A DNA stretch of 25,138 bases. Source: DASPOF01 sp035626155 (lineage in GTDB: Bacteria; Desulfobacterota; Binatia; Binatales; Binataceae). The DNA is taken from NCBI GenBank assembly GCA_035626155.1, contig DASPOF010000090.1, positions 1 to 25,138 on the forward strand, in the 5' to 3' direction. The position numbers and the translations under genes are program-made. Below the pieces are notes generated by a model. That model was not told the DNA's origin and ran no database searches. It was given only the letters and a program-made list of their open reading frames with translations. This document shows positions 7,799 through 17,257 of the stretch, piece by piece; position 1 is the first letter of the stretch; every line of letters starts with the position of its first letter.

Positions 7799-10700
7799 CT
7801 ACTTCTTCGGCGCGGCCCCGGTACAACTCAGGCTCACGACCTGCGGCTCGTGAAGCACATTGTCGGTGATAGTAAGCATCCCTTTGTAGCTACTCGTGTC
7901 CAGCGGCGTACACGTTACCTCGACTTTGCAGCTCTTCCCCGGAGCGAGCGTGCCGGTACATTCGGTACCCGTCACCACCTGGAAGATCGGCGCCGTCGCG
8001 GACTCCGTTTCCATCGCCACCGACAGCGCCTTCTTTCCTCTGCCGATATTCTTGATAGTCACGGTGACCGGTTTGCTGACCGTATTCTCGGTGACCTTCC
8101 CGAACTTCGCGGGATTGGGAGCGATCGTGAGCCGCTCTTTTACCGGCGTGGGCGTCGCAGTCGGCGTCGGTCCGCCAGTCGCCGTCGCCGTCGCGGTGGC
8201 CGTGGCTGTCGGGGTGGCGGTGCGCGATGCGGTTGAGGTCGGTGTCGCGGTCGCCGTGCGCGTCGCAGTAGCAGATGGGGTCGAGCTGGCGGTGGCTGTC
8301 GCAGTTGGCGTTGCGGTCCGCGTTGCGCTCGGCGTCGCGGTCGGCGTCGCGGTCGGGCTCCCGATTACGGTCGCCGTCGCGGTGGTGGTTGCGGTCGCGG
8401 TGCTGGTGGGCGTGGCAGTAACAGTGGGGGATGCCGTGCTCGTCGCGGTCGGCGTCGCGGTCGGAGTGGAGGTAATCGCTCCGGCGGGCGACAGCACACC
8501 AAAGTATGCGTTCGTTTGCCTATAGACGCATTGCTTACATTCGGTCTGGTACGCGCTCGACGTAACCGGGAAATTCGGGTCGTCGGTAGCGCCGGCAATA
8601 TAGATCTGGTTACCGAAGGGAACGATCGCGCTGCCGATCGCAGCCACGGCGTCGCCCTGGGATGCATATCCGATACACGTCGAGAAAATCAGTTGGTTGG
8701 CCGGCGTCTTATTAGGATTGATCTCGGTCACGAATGAACCGGGGCAGGTTCCGACCGCGTCGGCAGTAACCGGGAAGTCTCCCGAGTCGGTGGCGCCAGT
8801 AGCGAGAATGTTACCCGAAGCAGTGACGCCCACCGACAAGCCGACTGCCGAGTAATCCGGAATTCCAAGATAGATGTCGGTGCTTCCGCCAAGAAACGTC
8901 GAATAGATCATCTCGGTCGCGGCCGGATTCAGTTCGCTGATGATCACGGCGGTGCGCTCGTTGACGCAGTCGGGACAGGAAGCTTGGTATGCATTCTTAA
9001 GCGGAAAATCGGCGGCGGTTGTGGCGCCGGTCACATACGCATCTCCGCTGGCATCGACGGCAATCCTATCCAGTGCGTTTATGCCGCTCGCGCCCGCGAC
9101 CAGGGTTGAATATAAGAGCGAAGCGGAACCGCTCAAGGTGGTGTCGAACTTTGCCACGAAGCCGCAATCCCGCGCGGTGCATGGACCAGAATTCAGCACG
9201 CCGGTCGTCGTGGGAAAATCACTCTCATACGTCCCGCCCGAGACATACGCTTTGCCTTTCGAATCCACCGCCAATCCGACGATGGTGCTCTCTACTTGCT
9301 CCTTGGCAGCGGTCGCCGGCGCTGTATTCGTCGTCCCGCTCAAGTAGGTCGAATAGACAAGCTGACTTTCAAGGCTTGGATTGAGTTCAGCCAGATACCC
9401 GGAGTTGCAGGGTAGCGTCCCGCCGACGGCGACCGGGCAGGACGGCTGATATCCACTGGAAGTTGTCGGAACATCTGTCGCCACGGTATGTCCGGCGACA
9501 AACACGTCACCGGAGGAATCGATCGCGATCGCCGCGACGTTAGTCGTATTCGCGTGGCTACCGCCCGCAAGCGCACCGGAGACGCTCCCGAAATAGGTGG
9601 AATAGAGCAGCGCATTGCCTGCCGGGTTGAGTTCCGCGATAAAGCTGTCTGAGCCCACCGGATTGTCGGAACAGGCCGGGCATATTGACTGGTATGCGTT
9701 CACAAGGGGGAAATTGCCGGTCGTGGACTGCGTAAATCCACCGAAGAACGCATTGCCCAGCTTGTCAACAGCGATGGCCGTTCCCTCGGTTTCAGCGTTG
9801 CCGCCGAAATAGGTCGAATAGATCAGCGAAGCGCTACCGCTCTTGGTAGGATCGAACTTTGCGACGTACGCCGCACCCGGGCAGTTCGAGGTATCGCCAG
9901 GGCAGACCCCCTGGTCTGCGCCCGGCAGTCCGCCCGCTACCGGGAAATCGATCGAGTCAGTAGTGCCGACGACGTAAGCATCTCCGCCGGAGTCAACCGC
10001 GATTTCCATCGCGCCCTCCCCGGGCGCCCCCTGCGGTTTCTTATACACGGGTCTGCCGCTTCCGCCCATGAAAGACGAATAGAGCAGGGACGCAGCGCCG
10101 ACGCCCGCAGGATTCAGCTCGGCGACAAAACCGGTGGCCGCCCCGTTCGCACATGGGACGCAGGTCGGAGTGAGCGCGTTAGCGCTGAGCGGAAAATCCG
10201 AAGAACCGGTCGTTCCCGCGACGTACGCATTGCCAGATGAATCAGTCACGACCCAGTTGCCGAGGGATCCGTTGGCGCCGCCGAGGTAGGTGCCATAGTT
10301 AAGCGCAGTTCCATCGGGGTTCAGCTCGAATACCACCTCACTAGCGGAGGCGCATCCGCCCGGACACGAGGTCGTAATCCCGTTCGGAGTGGGGAAATTT
10401 GTATAGCCAGTCGGTCCCGCAACAATCGCATTGTTGTGCGAGTCGACGGCGATCCCGGTACGCCAGGGTGTGTATCCCCCTGATGATCCGTAGGACGTTC
10501 CGCCGACGTAGGTCGAATAGACCAGTTGATTCGCGGGCAGTTGCGTAAGGTCGAGCTTGGTGACAAAGAATCCGCAATTGATCGCGGACGGGTCCCCGCA
10601 GCTCGTCTGGTAAGCGCCCGCCGTGGCCTGGATGCTGCCCGCTCCGCCCGGTATGCCCGCAACGTAGACGCGGCCGGAGCTGTCGACCGCGATGCCTCCG

Positions 10701-12490
10701 GTCTGCGCGTCGTTGAAAAGGTAGCTCGAATAGACCAGCGAGGACGTACCCGACTTGCTTGGATCGATGACTGCTATGAAAGATGAATTGCAAAACGTGC
10801 TTCCGCTGCATGTCGATTGGTATGCATTCGCAGTCAATGGAAAGTCTGTTTCTCCTGCGTAGCCCGTCAGGTATGCCTTGCCGGAAGGATCGACCGCAAT
10901 TGCGTACGCACTGTCGCCAAGTTCGGAGGTCTGTCCACCGCCAAGTACGGTGGAGTAGATCAAGGACGAACTCCCGGACTGCGATGGATCGATGACGGCC
11001 AGAAATGCCTGCCCGTTAGGGCAACCGTTCGGACAGGCCTGGCTGTATGCGTTCGATGTCGTCGGGAAGTTGGTGGTAGTCGCCGTGCCCGCCAGGTATG
11101 CACGCCCGGTGGCCTTGTCGACCGCCATTGCCGAGACCTGATCGATGCGGCTGATCGGCGCGGTGGTCCCTCCGAGGAAGGTCGAATACACAAGCTGATT
11201 GCTTCCGGTAAGCGACGGATCCAACAACGCGTATGCCGGCGTGCTGCATTGCTTGCTATTAACCAGGGGACAAGTGCGCAGATAACCCTGGCTGGTAATC
11301 GGAAACCCGTTGGCTGCCGTATTAGTTGAAAGATGGATTCGTCCCAAGGAGTCCACCCCGATCGAAGCGGTTTGCGAATTGGCTGCGGTAAGAAGACCGT
11401 CGGCGGGGAAATAGCTCGAGTAGATTAGCTGGCTCGCCGCGGGCGCAGCCGGGTTTATCTCGGAAACGTAGATCTGGGTTCCATAGAGCGGGTATGGTTG
11501 ATACCCATTTGCCGTCACCGGGAGATCGTACGATTGTGTCCCCCCGATTACGTAGAGATTCCCGGCCGAGTCGGTGGTGATTCCTGTCGCGCTGTTGCCA
11601 TCGTAACCGTTGTACGTCTGCTGTCCGCTGCCGCCCAGATAGGTGAGGTAGCTGATGACCGGATCGATGACGAGTGCCCGGCCGGGATCGTAGTTCGGGA
11701 TCTTGAATGAAAGTTGATAGCCGCCGCGCTTTGCACGCGAAAGAATATACGATCCCGCAACCGGCGTTCGGACGCTTCCCGCGGTTTGATATGCGATCGG
11801 TCTCAGCAGACGCACGATGCGTCCGTGGCTCGCGATAGCCACGTTGCCACGCTCATCAAGCCTGGCCGACTGGGCGCCGTCGAGCGCGAGTCTGACCATG
11901 GATGGTTTAACGCCGCGCTTCAGCACGAAGTCGCATTCGAGCTGGCCATCGGTGCCGTACCAGACGAGATCGACGCCGGGCCAGACCTCTCGCGCGCGCA
12001 CTTTTGCGTAGGTGGGGATATCGGTGCGCCATTTCGACGGATCGCCGCCGATAAAGTAATTGACGCGCGCGCGCATCGGATCTTCCCCGCGAATCGCAGC
12101 GGGCGAACTTCCGCCGATCGGGCGCAGATGAATCGCCTCGGCGCCCGCGCGCCGATCGTCCGTCTGATTTTTCCCGCGCACCGGCGGGCTCGCGAGCCGC
12201 AAGACCGTGTCGTTCGCGGTCAGAAACAGCGCCATATCGCCGCTATGCGCCAGATACCGGACCTCGCGCGCGGTCTGTCCGCGATTGGGCTCGAAGTTCA
12301 GCGGACGCCGGATCGACAGGAGCTTCGAATCGCCCGGATGCGCGGCGGTCGGCGCGGAATCGATGGCATGGGCGATCGGCGCCGGACGGGCGGCCTGGGC
12401 CGCAACAACCGAGCGCATCGCGACGAGCACGATACCGATCGAGACCGCGATTGCGACAATGGCCGGAAGGAAAAATCGCTGTAAGTTCAA
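7799..12490 (-). CDS. Large secreted SBBP beta-propeller-repeat protein
   Basis: About 1563 residues. No ATG fits the N-terminus. The TTG at 12490 gives a clean signal peptide (NLQRFFLPAIVAIAVSIGIV...AQA), while the frame stays open to another TTG at 12562. Residues about 50-260 form a domain beginning LNFEPNRGQT and ending near DPVISYLTYLGG, as in DUF7948-type N-terminal domains of SBBP proteins. About 14 repeats follow (residues ~265-1330), each with YSTYLGG-like and G-x-T-x-x-x-FP-T-x-AYQ segments and often two Cys. Then come a Thr/Ala/Pro linker (about 1340-1448) and a C-terminal Ig-like domain (LTIAPNPAKFGKV...SLSCTG) resembling choice-of-anchor or ASH domains. It is likely a surface or exported structural/binding protein. 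The repeats alone do not reveal a ligand. Confidence 0.85.
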   Translation of the reverse strand: MNLQRFFLPAIVAIAVSIGIVLVAMRSVVAAQAARPAPIAHAIDSAPTAAHPGDSKLLSIRRPLNFEPNRGQTAREVRYLAHSGDMALFLTANDTVLRLASPPVRGKNQTDDRRAGAEAIHLRPIGGSSPAAIRGEDPMRARVNYFIGGDPSKWRTDIPTYAKVRAREVWPGVDLVWYGTDGQLECDFVLKRGVKPSMVRLALDGAQSARLDERGNVAIASHGRIVRLLRPIAYQTAGSVRTPVAGSYILSRAKRGGYQLSFKIPNYDPGRALVIDPVISYLTYLGGSGQQTYNGYDGNSATGITTDSAGNLYVIGGTQSYDLPVTANGYQPYPLYGTQIYVSEINPAAPAASQLIYSSYFPADGLLTAANSQTASIGVDSLGRIHLSTNTAANGFPITSQGYLRTCPLVNSKQCSTPAYALLDPSLTGSNQLVYSTFLGGTTAPISRIDQVSAMAVDKATGRAYLAGTATTTNFPTTSNAYSQACPNGCPNGQAFLAVIDPSQSGSSSLIYSTVLGGGQTSELGDSAYAIAVDPSGKAYLTGYAGETDFPLTANAYQSTCSGSTFCNSSFIAVIDPSKSGTSSLVYSSYLFNDAQTGGIAVDSSGRVYVAGIPGGAGSIQATAGAYQTSCGDPSAINCGFFVTKLDLTQLPANQLVYSTYVGGTSYGSSGGYTPWRTGIAVDSHNNAIVAGPTGYTNFPTPNGITTSCPGGCASASEVVFELNPDGTALNYGTYLGGANGSLGNWVVTDSSGNAYVAGTTGSSDFPLSANALTPTCVPCANGAATGFVAELNPAGVGAASLLYSSFMGGSGRPVYKKPQGAPGEGAMEIAVDSGGDAYVVGTTDSIDFPVAGGLPGADQGVCPGDTSNCPGAAYVAKFDPTKSGSASLIYSTYFGGNAETEGTAIAVDKLGNAFFGGFTQSTTGNFPLVNAYQSICPACSDNPVGSDSFIAELNPAGNALLYSTYFGSVSGALAGGSHANTTNVAAIAIDSSGDVFVAGHTVATDVPTTSSGYQPSCPVAVGGTLPCNSGYLAELNPSLESQLVYSTYLSGTTNTAPATAAKEQVESTIVGLAVDSKGKAYVSGGTYESDFPTTTGVLNSGPCTARDCGFVAKFDTTLSGSASLLYSTLVAGASGINALDRIAVDASGDAYVTGATTAADFPLKNAYQASCPDCVNERTAVIISELNPAATEMIYSTFLGGSTDIYLGIPDYSAVGLSVGVTASGNILATGATDSGDFPVTADAVGTCPGSFVTEINPNKTPANQLIFSTCIGYASQGDAVAAIGSAIVPFGNQIYIAGATDDPNFPVTSSAYQTECKQCVYRQTNAYFGVLSPAGAITSTPTATPTATSTASPTVTATPTSTATATTTATATVIGSPTATPTATPSATRTATPTATATASSTPSATATRTATATPTSTASRTATPTATATATATATGGPTPTATPTPVKERLTIAPNPAKFGKVTENTVSKPVTVTIKNIGRGKKALSVAMETESATAPIFQVVTGTECTGTLAPGKSCKVEVTCTPLDTSSYKGMLTITDNVLHEPQVVSLSCTGAAPKK
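8145..8480 (-). repeat. Thr/Ala/Pro low-complexity linker repeats in the SBBP gene
   Basis: In this stretch the coding strand is an irregular tandem array of ACG/GCG/CCG-type codons giving TATPTATxTA repeats over about 110 residues. On the plus strand it reads as GTCGCxGTCGGC repeats and creates a spurious long frame. Such linkers are common between propeller repeats and terminal domains of surface proteins. The DNA repeat may make the length variable between strains by slippage. Confidence 0.85.
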
Positions 12491-12925
12491 TTTGCACTCT
12501 CGGAGGGTGGAAACGCAGTCCCCGCTTTTGGTTGCGCCCGAATAAGCGCGGCAGCATAGCAATGCCTTTCAAATTTGCAATAGATGGGCTTGTCCAATGG
12601 ATGATTTCTTCTACTGGATTTGGCCAAGTTTCGCCTCTCATTGCTGGTTTGGATTGGCGCTGCCGGCTTCGGATCTTGAGTGGCGGGCGCGGACCAGCGC
12701 CGAAGGGAATTCCTCTCCGGAGGGAATGCCTCTCAGGTTCCGTCCAGAGGTGGAATTCCTGACGGTACACTGAAGCCGGGAATTTCGTACCAGCATACGG
12801 TCGGAGCCAGTTGCAACAGGCCCGGACCAACTTGAGAACCGGTCCAGGAGATCGGGCAGGTCACACAACTTCCGTCCCGGCAGGGCGGACAGGGGACCGG
12901 CCCAATTCAAGGGGGCAGGGGTGCT
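12491..12925. other. Intergenic region upstream of the SBBP gene
   Basis: About 435 bases between two minus-strand genes, probably holding the SBBP promoter. Two GGAATTCC palindromes lie 46 bases apart (12706-12713 and 12752-12759), with a CTCCGGAG palindrome between them at about 12715-12722. Their role is unknown. No supported ORF was seen; frames reading through here into the SBBP gene are shadows. Confidence 0.35.
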
Positions 12926-12935
12926 TTACTGCCCC
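12912..12935 (-). terminator. Possible terminator hairpin after the Cys-rich secreted protein gene
   Basis: On the minus strand a GGGGCAG/CTGCCCC stem with a 10-base loop spans the TAA stop of the gene at 12926-13453. The following sequence (CTTGAATT) is only weakly T-rich, so termination is uncertain. Confidence 0.3.
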
Positions 12936-13453
12936 AGGCCCTTCAGCGTGATTTTTCCGGAGGCGTCGTTTGAACCGATCAGCCCCGAGCACAAAACGAC
13001 TGCGCCGCCCGGGAACATACTGCTGGACGCGAGCACGCATCCGCCGCTGTTGATGATTGAATTGTCGAACTGCAGGCACGAACCGCCGCTAAGCTCGAAC
13101 ACTTCGTTATCCTTTGATGCGGAAATCCGGATGACAGCATAGTACGGAGAGCAACCGGCGCCGCCTCCCGCATCCGGAGCGGACCCATCGGTCTCATCAA
13201 CGGTTCCTACGATGGTTGCGGTTCCCTTACCAGCCGTTCCCGAGTATGAACCGTCGACCGTTTCGCAATAGCAATTACTGCCGCTTGGACATAGATTCGC
13301 ATGAGCATCGGAATCGGAACATCGGCCTGAGTTGAACGTTTCTGAAGTGACCTTAATCGTACCGCTATAATTCTTGTAGGCACTCTTTGCTTGCGCACTC
13401 TCTGCGAAAGCCAATACGAGCGCGATAGCGAGAAAAGAGGAGCTTAATTTCAT
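12926..13453 (-). CDS. Secreted Cys-rich hypothetical protein, 175 aa
   Basis: It starts at the ATG at 13453, with a strong AAAAGGAGG Shine-Dalgarno about 6 bases upstream. The N-terminus is a typical signal peptide (MKLSSSFLAIALVLAF...AQA) with predicted cleavage before KSAYK. The mature part is rich in Gly, Ser and Thr and contains about nine cysteines, including CSDSDAHANLC, NCYC and GAGC. It probably forms disulphide bonds in the periplasm or outside the cell. The short beta-like segments (YSGTIKVTSETF, GTATIVGTVDET, YAVIRISAS, GKITLKGLG) suggest a small beta-sandwich. No family is recognised. It lies 98 bases downstream of the Yip1-family gene on the same strand. Confidence 0.7.
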   Translation of the reverse strand: MKLSSSFLAIALVLAFAESAQAKSAYKNYSGTIKVTSETFNSGRCSDSDAHANLCPSGSNCYCETVDGSYSGTAGKGTATIVGTVDETDGSAPDAGGGAGCSPYYAVIRISASKDNEVFELSGGSCLQFDNSIINSGGCVLASSSMFPGGAVVLCSGLIGSNDASGKITLKGLGQ

Positions 13454-13551
13454 TGTCAGCCTCCTTTTGGGGAACGGTGGTGATTCTAATCGCGAATTGC
13501 CAGCTGTGTGTCAAGGGCGATGAGCTGCCGAGTGGGAATCCCCGCCCCAAA

Positions 13552-14232
13552 TCACTTCAGAAATGGGAAGGCCACCAGCAGGACGACTATCGCTACGACG
13601 AGTGCGCCGCCGCCGATTGCAAAAAACCCTATCAATGATGCCCCCAGCGCGCGCCATGCCGAAAATCGATGAACCTCACCTATGCACTTGAGGGACACGA
13701 CGGTGGCCCAGATCAGGACCACGACAATCACCGCGACGTAAGGGATCATCTGTCCCATCTGACTCAGCATTGCATGCGGGTCGCCGCCGCCGGGCACGAA
13801 CGAATGCGGAAAGATGAGCCCCGCCAGCGTTATGACCAGGTTTGCCGCGATTCCAGGGATCGTCGCCCAACCGAGCGCGGCCCGAACTTCGACGGCCTTC
13901 GCTGTCCCTCCCAGCAGCGCCCCGCTCCATCGGAGCACTACCCCCTGTAGGTAGAGGATTACGATCGCCGCCAGAGGTCCGATGACCAGAGAAGCGAGAC
14001 TGAGAATCCGCCATTTGTGTGGGTCGAACATCGGAATAGGTTTGTTTCCGACCACGAACGCGGTTGGATTCGAGCTGAAAATCAGGTTCGTGCCCGCGCC
14101 AATGAGCGCTCCGACGACGACCAGCGCTATGACCATGTGGCGTGGATCGCGATCGACGATCGCGCGGATCGTCTCGCGGGGGCGGATGCAGATGCGAATG
14201 TACGGGCTTTCGAGCAGGCTGGTCGGATCCAT
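13552..14232 (-). CDS. Yip1-family integral membrane protein
   Basis: The 226-residue protein has a short cytoplasmic N-terminus with the segment PYIRICIRPRETIRAIVDRDP, then five or six transmembrane helices. This N-terminal 'RPRET...I...DP' pattern followed by a multi-span core is typical of bacterial Yip1-domain proteins. Family members are membrane proteins of unknown function in bacteria. The gene starts 13 bases after the stop of the CPBP-TPR gene and has GAGAGGGG about 7 bases before its ATG, so the two are very likely co-transcribed and may act together in the membrane. Confidence 0.75.
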   Translation of the reverse strand: MDPTSLLESPYIRICIRPRETIRAIVDRDPRHMVIALVVVGALIGAGTNLIFSSNPTAFVVGNKPIPMFDPHKWRILSLASLVIGPLAAIVILYLQGVVLRWSGALLGGTAKAVEVRAALGWATIPGIAANLVITLAGLIFPHSFVPGGGDPHAMLSQMGQMIPYVAVIVVVLIWATVVSLKCIGEVHRFSAWRALGASLIGFFAIGGGALVVAIVVLLVAFPFLK

Positions 14233-14245
14233 CGATTGACCCCTC

Positions 14246-16033
14246 TCATTGTGGAGCTTTCCTGTCGCGGAAGGGCTTGCCCTGCTTGAAGAGATCGAGG
14301 CGGTCCCGCAGATCCTTTTGATCCTGCGCCGATGCGGTCTTCGCCATATCGATCGCGCGTTGCTCCCATACTACCGCTTCGGAGTAATTGCCTGCCTCGG
14401 CGTAAGCCGCGGCCAGAGTGTCGATAACCTGCCACTCCAACCACGAGGAAAGATTGCACGCCTGATTCGCATATTTGAGCGCGAGCTTGCCGTCGCGCAG
14501 CTTGTCGTCCGGACAGGTGCTGAGAATCCAGGCCAGCGCGTTGGCGATTACGGAGTTGTCCGGGGAAAGATCGGCCGCTTTCCTGTAATCTTCGAGCTCG
14601 AGGCGATACTCTCCGCGCTGTCCATGAATATCGCCGCGTTCGTCGTATGCTGATGCGTTGTTCGGCTCGATCTCAATTACGCGCGTTAAGTCCTCGATCG
14701 CACGATCATATTGTTTTTTGTCCCGGTAGGCCCCCGCACGTTTCCAGATCGTATCTCTGTCATCGGGAGCGAGCTTCAACGCCTCGTTCAAATCATCGAT
14801 GGCATGATCGTAATCGTCCTTTTCGGCCTCCGCGAAGCCGCGGCGATAATAAAGGTCAGCGCGCTTTGCGCGGGAATATTTGATCGCCCGCCCCAGATCC
14901 GCGATCGCGTCGTCTAACTTGCCGCGATGGTCGAGGACGTAAGCCCGCATGCTGTAGGTTTCAGCGTCCTGCGGCGCCAGCGCCACCGCCCGGTCGGCAT
15001 CGGCCTGCGCCCGGTCGTAATTGTTCATAGCGAGGTAAGCGTCCGAGCGGGCAATCAGCGTATCGACGTCCTTGGGGTTTCGGGCGAGGATTTCGTCCAG
15101 ATCGATGAGGACGGCGACATAGTTGCGGTCGGCGCTTTCCGCATCCGCGCGGTAGCGCAGAAGTTCAGGATCATGCGGCTTCGCCTCGAGCGCGCGCCCG
15201 TACTCTTCGGCGGCACCCTTGTAATCGCCCTGGTAGTACTTCAATGAACCGAGCGCCACATCGACCCTGGTAACTCCGAGGAGCGCAACCGCGGCCAGAC
15301 TCGCGAACCTCGCCGCCAGGGGCAGGGAGTCCATGAGCGTATGGGCAATGATGTTCGGGATGATATTTCTCTGCCATATATACGTGAGAACGAAGAGCAG
15401 CTCGGCCGGAAGAATCAGCACCGCGTAACGCCATCCCCAGAATGGCACGTGCGCGACTACCGACAGGGCAAGCGCCACGCCGGCGGCCAAAGCGAGACTT
15501 CCGCTAATCTCGGCGAAACGGCCGAGCGCGAAACCGCGCTCCACGATTTCCTCGACGAATCCAGCCGCAAGCGCAGCTATCAGCCACAACCCGAGCGGCA
15601 TTTGCAAAAAGAATTTGAGTTGCTCGACCGCGACGTTTGACATTCCGCGCGGAAACAGGATCCGCAGGACGGTCGTGTACACCCCCTCCACAATCATGAT
15701 CGCGAGAAGAAGCGCGAGTCCGAGACCGAAATCAGACCAGGTCGGATTCCTGAGGCCGAGCGAGGAGAGCGGGCGGCGTTCCACCAGAACGACAATTCCA
15801 ACGATGACGGCTCCGACCGCGAGCTTGAGTATGCTCTCGGTCAGTGCCCAGGAACCCTTCGACGAAATGCCGGCCCACCCAAAAGACGATTCGAGCAGGT
15901 GAGGAACAGGGCTGAGCAGTGTTCCGAATGCGACCAGGAGGCCAAGAAAAGTCGTGAAATATAGACTCGCCGGCCGTACCGGAGTTCCCGGCGCGGTTGG
16001 CGCGCTCACTTCGCTGCCGGCCGGGCGCTGCAT
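14246..16033 (-). CDS. CPBP (CAAX-type) membrane protease fused to TPR repeats
   Basis: The 595-residue protein has an N-terminal half (about 25-255) with about eight transmembrane helices carrying the CPBP/Abi motifs: E161-E162-IVE-R166 (EExxxR), H195 in SVVAHVPFWG, and H231 with D235 in IIAHTLMDS. These are the residues that bind the metal and catalyse cleavage in intramembrane CPBP proteases, so the enzyme looks active. The second half (about 260-570) is a run of roughly eight tetratricopeptide repeats, for example DYKGAAEEYGRALEAKPHDP and QYDRAIEDLTRVIEIEPNNA, then a helical C-terminus. TPRs bind protein partners, so they may recruit the substrate or a regulator. The start is the ATG at 16033; no strong ribosome-binding site is visible. 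Confidence 0.85.
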   Translation of the reverse strand: MQRPAGSEVSAPTAPGTPVRPASLYFTTFLGLLVAFGTLLSPVPHLLESSFGWAGISSKGSWALTESILKLAVGAVIVGIVVLVERRPLSSLGLRNPTWSDFGLGLALLLAIMIVEGVYTTVLRILFPRGMSNVAVEQLKFFLQMPLGLWLIAALAAGFVEEIVERGFALGRFAEISGSLALAAGVALALSVVAHVPFWGWRYAVLILPAELLFVLTYIWQRNIIPNIIAHTLMDSLPLAARFASLAAVALLGVTRVDVALGSLKYYQGDYKGAAEEYGRALEAKPHDPELLRYRADAESADRNYVAVLIDLDEILARNPKDVDTLIARSDAYLAMNNYDRAQADADRAVALAPQDAETYSMRAYVLDHRGKLDDAIADLGRAIKYSRAKRADLYYRRGFAEAEKDDYDHAIDDLNEALKLAPDDRDTIWKRAGAYRDKKQYDRAIEDLTRVIEIEPNNASAYDERGDIHGQRGEYRLELEDYRKAADLSPDNSVIANALAWILSTCPDDKLRDGKLALKYANQACNLSSWLEWQVIDTLAAAYAEAGNYSEAVVWEQRAIDMAKTASAQDQKDLRDRLDLFKQGKPFRDRKAPQ

Positions 16034-16324
16034 TGCCTGGAATACGAGCCGGACCGCGGCCGGCGGCTATCGATGCACTGCATGTGTCCGCGAATTAACA
16101 CAGAGGCTATGGGCGAACAAGGTTACCGCCTGCCGTGGTTGCTGAGCTTTCAAATCCCAAAGCATTTTGTGATGTTTTTTTTCGCGATTGAATCTCGACT
16201 TGCCTCGCGCAACCACATCGATCGAAAGCCGGGGATTCAGCTCGGGACGTTTTCAGCATCGGCACTTTATCGATTGCGCTATAGCCTGGAGAGACGTTAT
16301 GAGTAACGCAGTCGGAGGGGCGAA

Positions 16325-17167
16325 ATGGTTTCCAAGACTTCGATGCGAATTTCCTCGGCGGTTGTATTGTCTCTTGCGTTGATCGTTTCGATGGTCGTCC
16401 ACGAGCCTCGATTCGGATGGGCGCAGGATGCCGCGTCCGACGCATTGAACAAGGCGGTCGCTTCGACCAGCCGGCGTCCCGAGGATGCCGCGCGCGACAA
16501 GTATCGTCATCCGATCGAGACGCTGGAATTTTTCGAGATGAAGCCCGACATGACGGTGGTCGAGATTTGGCCGGGCGCCGGTTGGTACACGGACATTCTC
16601 GCGCCTTATCTCCACGACCGCGGCAAGCTCTACGTGGCGATTCCTTCGGGCGAGAATGCCGCAGCTTACCGGAAGAAACTGGCCGATGATCCTGCGCGGT
16701 TCGGGAAGGTCACGATCACCGACCTGGACCCTCCTGACAAAATGGAAATCGCGCCGGCCGGTTCGGCGGACATGGTAGTAACGTTTCGCAATGTCCACAA
16801 TTGGATGCGCCGCGGGCACGGCGAACAAGTATTCAAAGCGATGTACGCCGCGCTCAAGCCCGGCGGCATCCTCGGCGTTGAGGAGCATCGCGCCGACCCC
16901 TCAAAGCCGCAGGACCCGGCGGCAGCCTCCGGCTACGTGCGCGAGGATTACGTGATCAGGATGGCCGAGCAGGCCGGCTTTCAATTGGCGGGCAAGTCCG
17001 AGATCAATGCCAATCCCAAGGACACCAAGGATTACCCCAAGGGCGTGTGGACTCTGCCGCCAACTCTGAGATTGGGCGATACCGACAAAGTGAAATACCT
17101 CGCGATCGGCGAGAGCGATCGCATGACGCTCAAATTCATCAAGCTGAACGCAAGCGCCCGCCCGTAA
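16325..17167 (+). CDS. Exported class I SAM-methyltransferase-like protein
   Basis: The 280-residue product starts at the ATG at 16325, with GGAGGGG four bases upstream. An N-terminal signal peptide (MRISSAVVLSLALIVSMVV, likely cleaved near GWAQDA) precedes a Rossmann-type domain. Motif I is VVEIWPGAGWYTDILAPYL at about 79-97; later strands include TITDLDPP, ADMVVTFRNVHNW and LKPGGILGVEEH. This matches the 'predicted methyltransferase' family (COG4798-like), whose members often carry signal peptides. A periplasmic SAM-dependent enzyme is puzzling because SAM is cytoplasmic, so the protein may bind something else. It ends about 90 bases before the HAD gene on the same strand. Confidence 0.8.
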   Translation: MVSKTSMRISSAVVLSLALIVSMVVHEPRFGWAQDAASDALNKAVASTSRRPEDAARDKYRHPIETLEFFEMKPDMTVVEIWPGAGWYTDILAPYLHDRGKLYVAIPSGENAAAYRKKLADDPARFGKVTITDLDPPDKMEIAPAGSADMVVTFRNVHNWMRRGHGEQVFKAMYAALKPGGILGVEEHRADPSKPQDPAAASGYVREDYVIRMAEQAGFQLAGKSEINANPKDTKDYPKGVWTLPPTLRLGDTDKVKYLAIGESDRMTLKFIKLNASARP

Positions 17168-17257
17168 GTTTCCTGCGGGCATCCGATTTCAGATCGCCGA
17201 CTTCTATACCTCGTCGCAGGCCAGTCGTCGGTTCGAGGTTGCGCGAATCGGGCGGCT

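Noticed and set aside
8145..8480. Possible CRISPR array or satellite
   Set aside because: The repeats are short, irregular and in codon phase with a protein linker; no spacers of constant length exist.
7896..8525. Plus-strand frame of 209 residues rich in VAVGVAV
   Set aside because: It is the antisense of the Thr/Ala/Pro linker and Ig domain of the SBBP gene; the repeats come from the linker codons.
12243..12830. Minus-strand 195-residue frame
   Set aside because: It overlaps the SBBP gene's N-terminus in a different frame and has non-protein-like composition in its upstream part.
16073..16306. Plus-strand 77-residue frame before the methyltransferase
   Set aside because: No ribosome-binding site and no recognisable or protein-like pattern; treated as intergenic.
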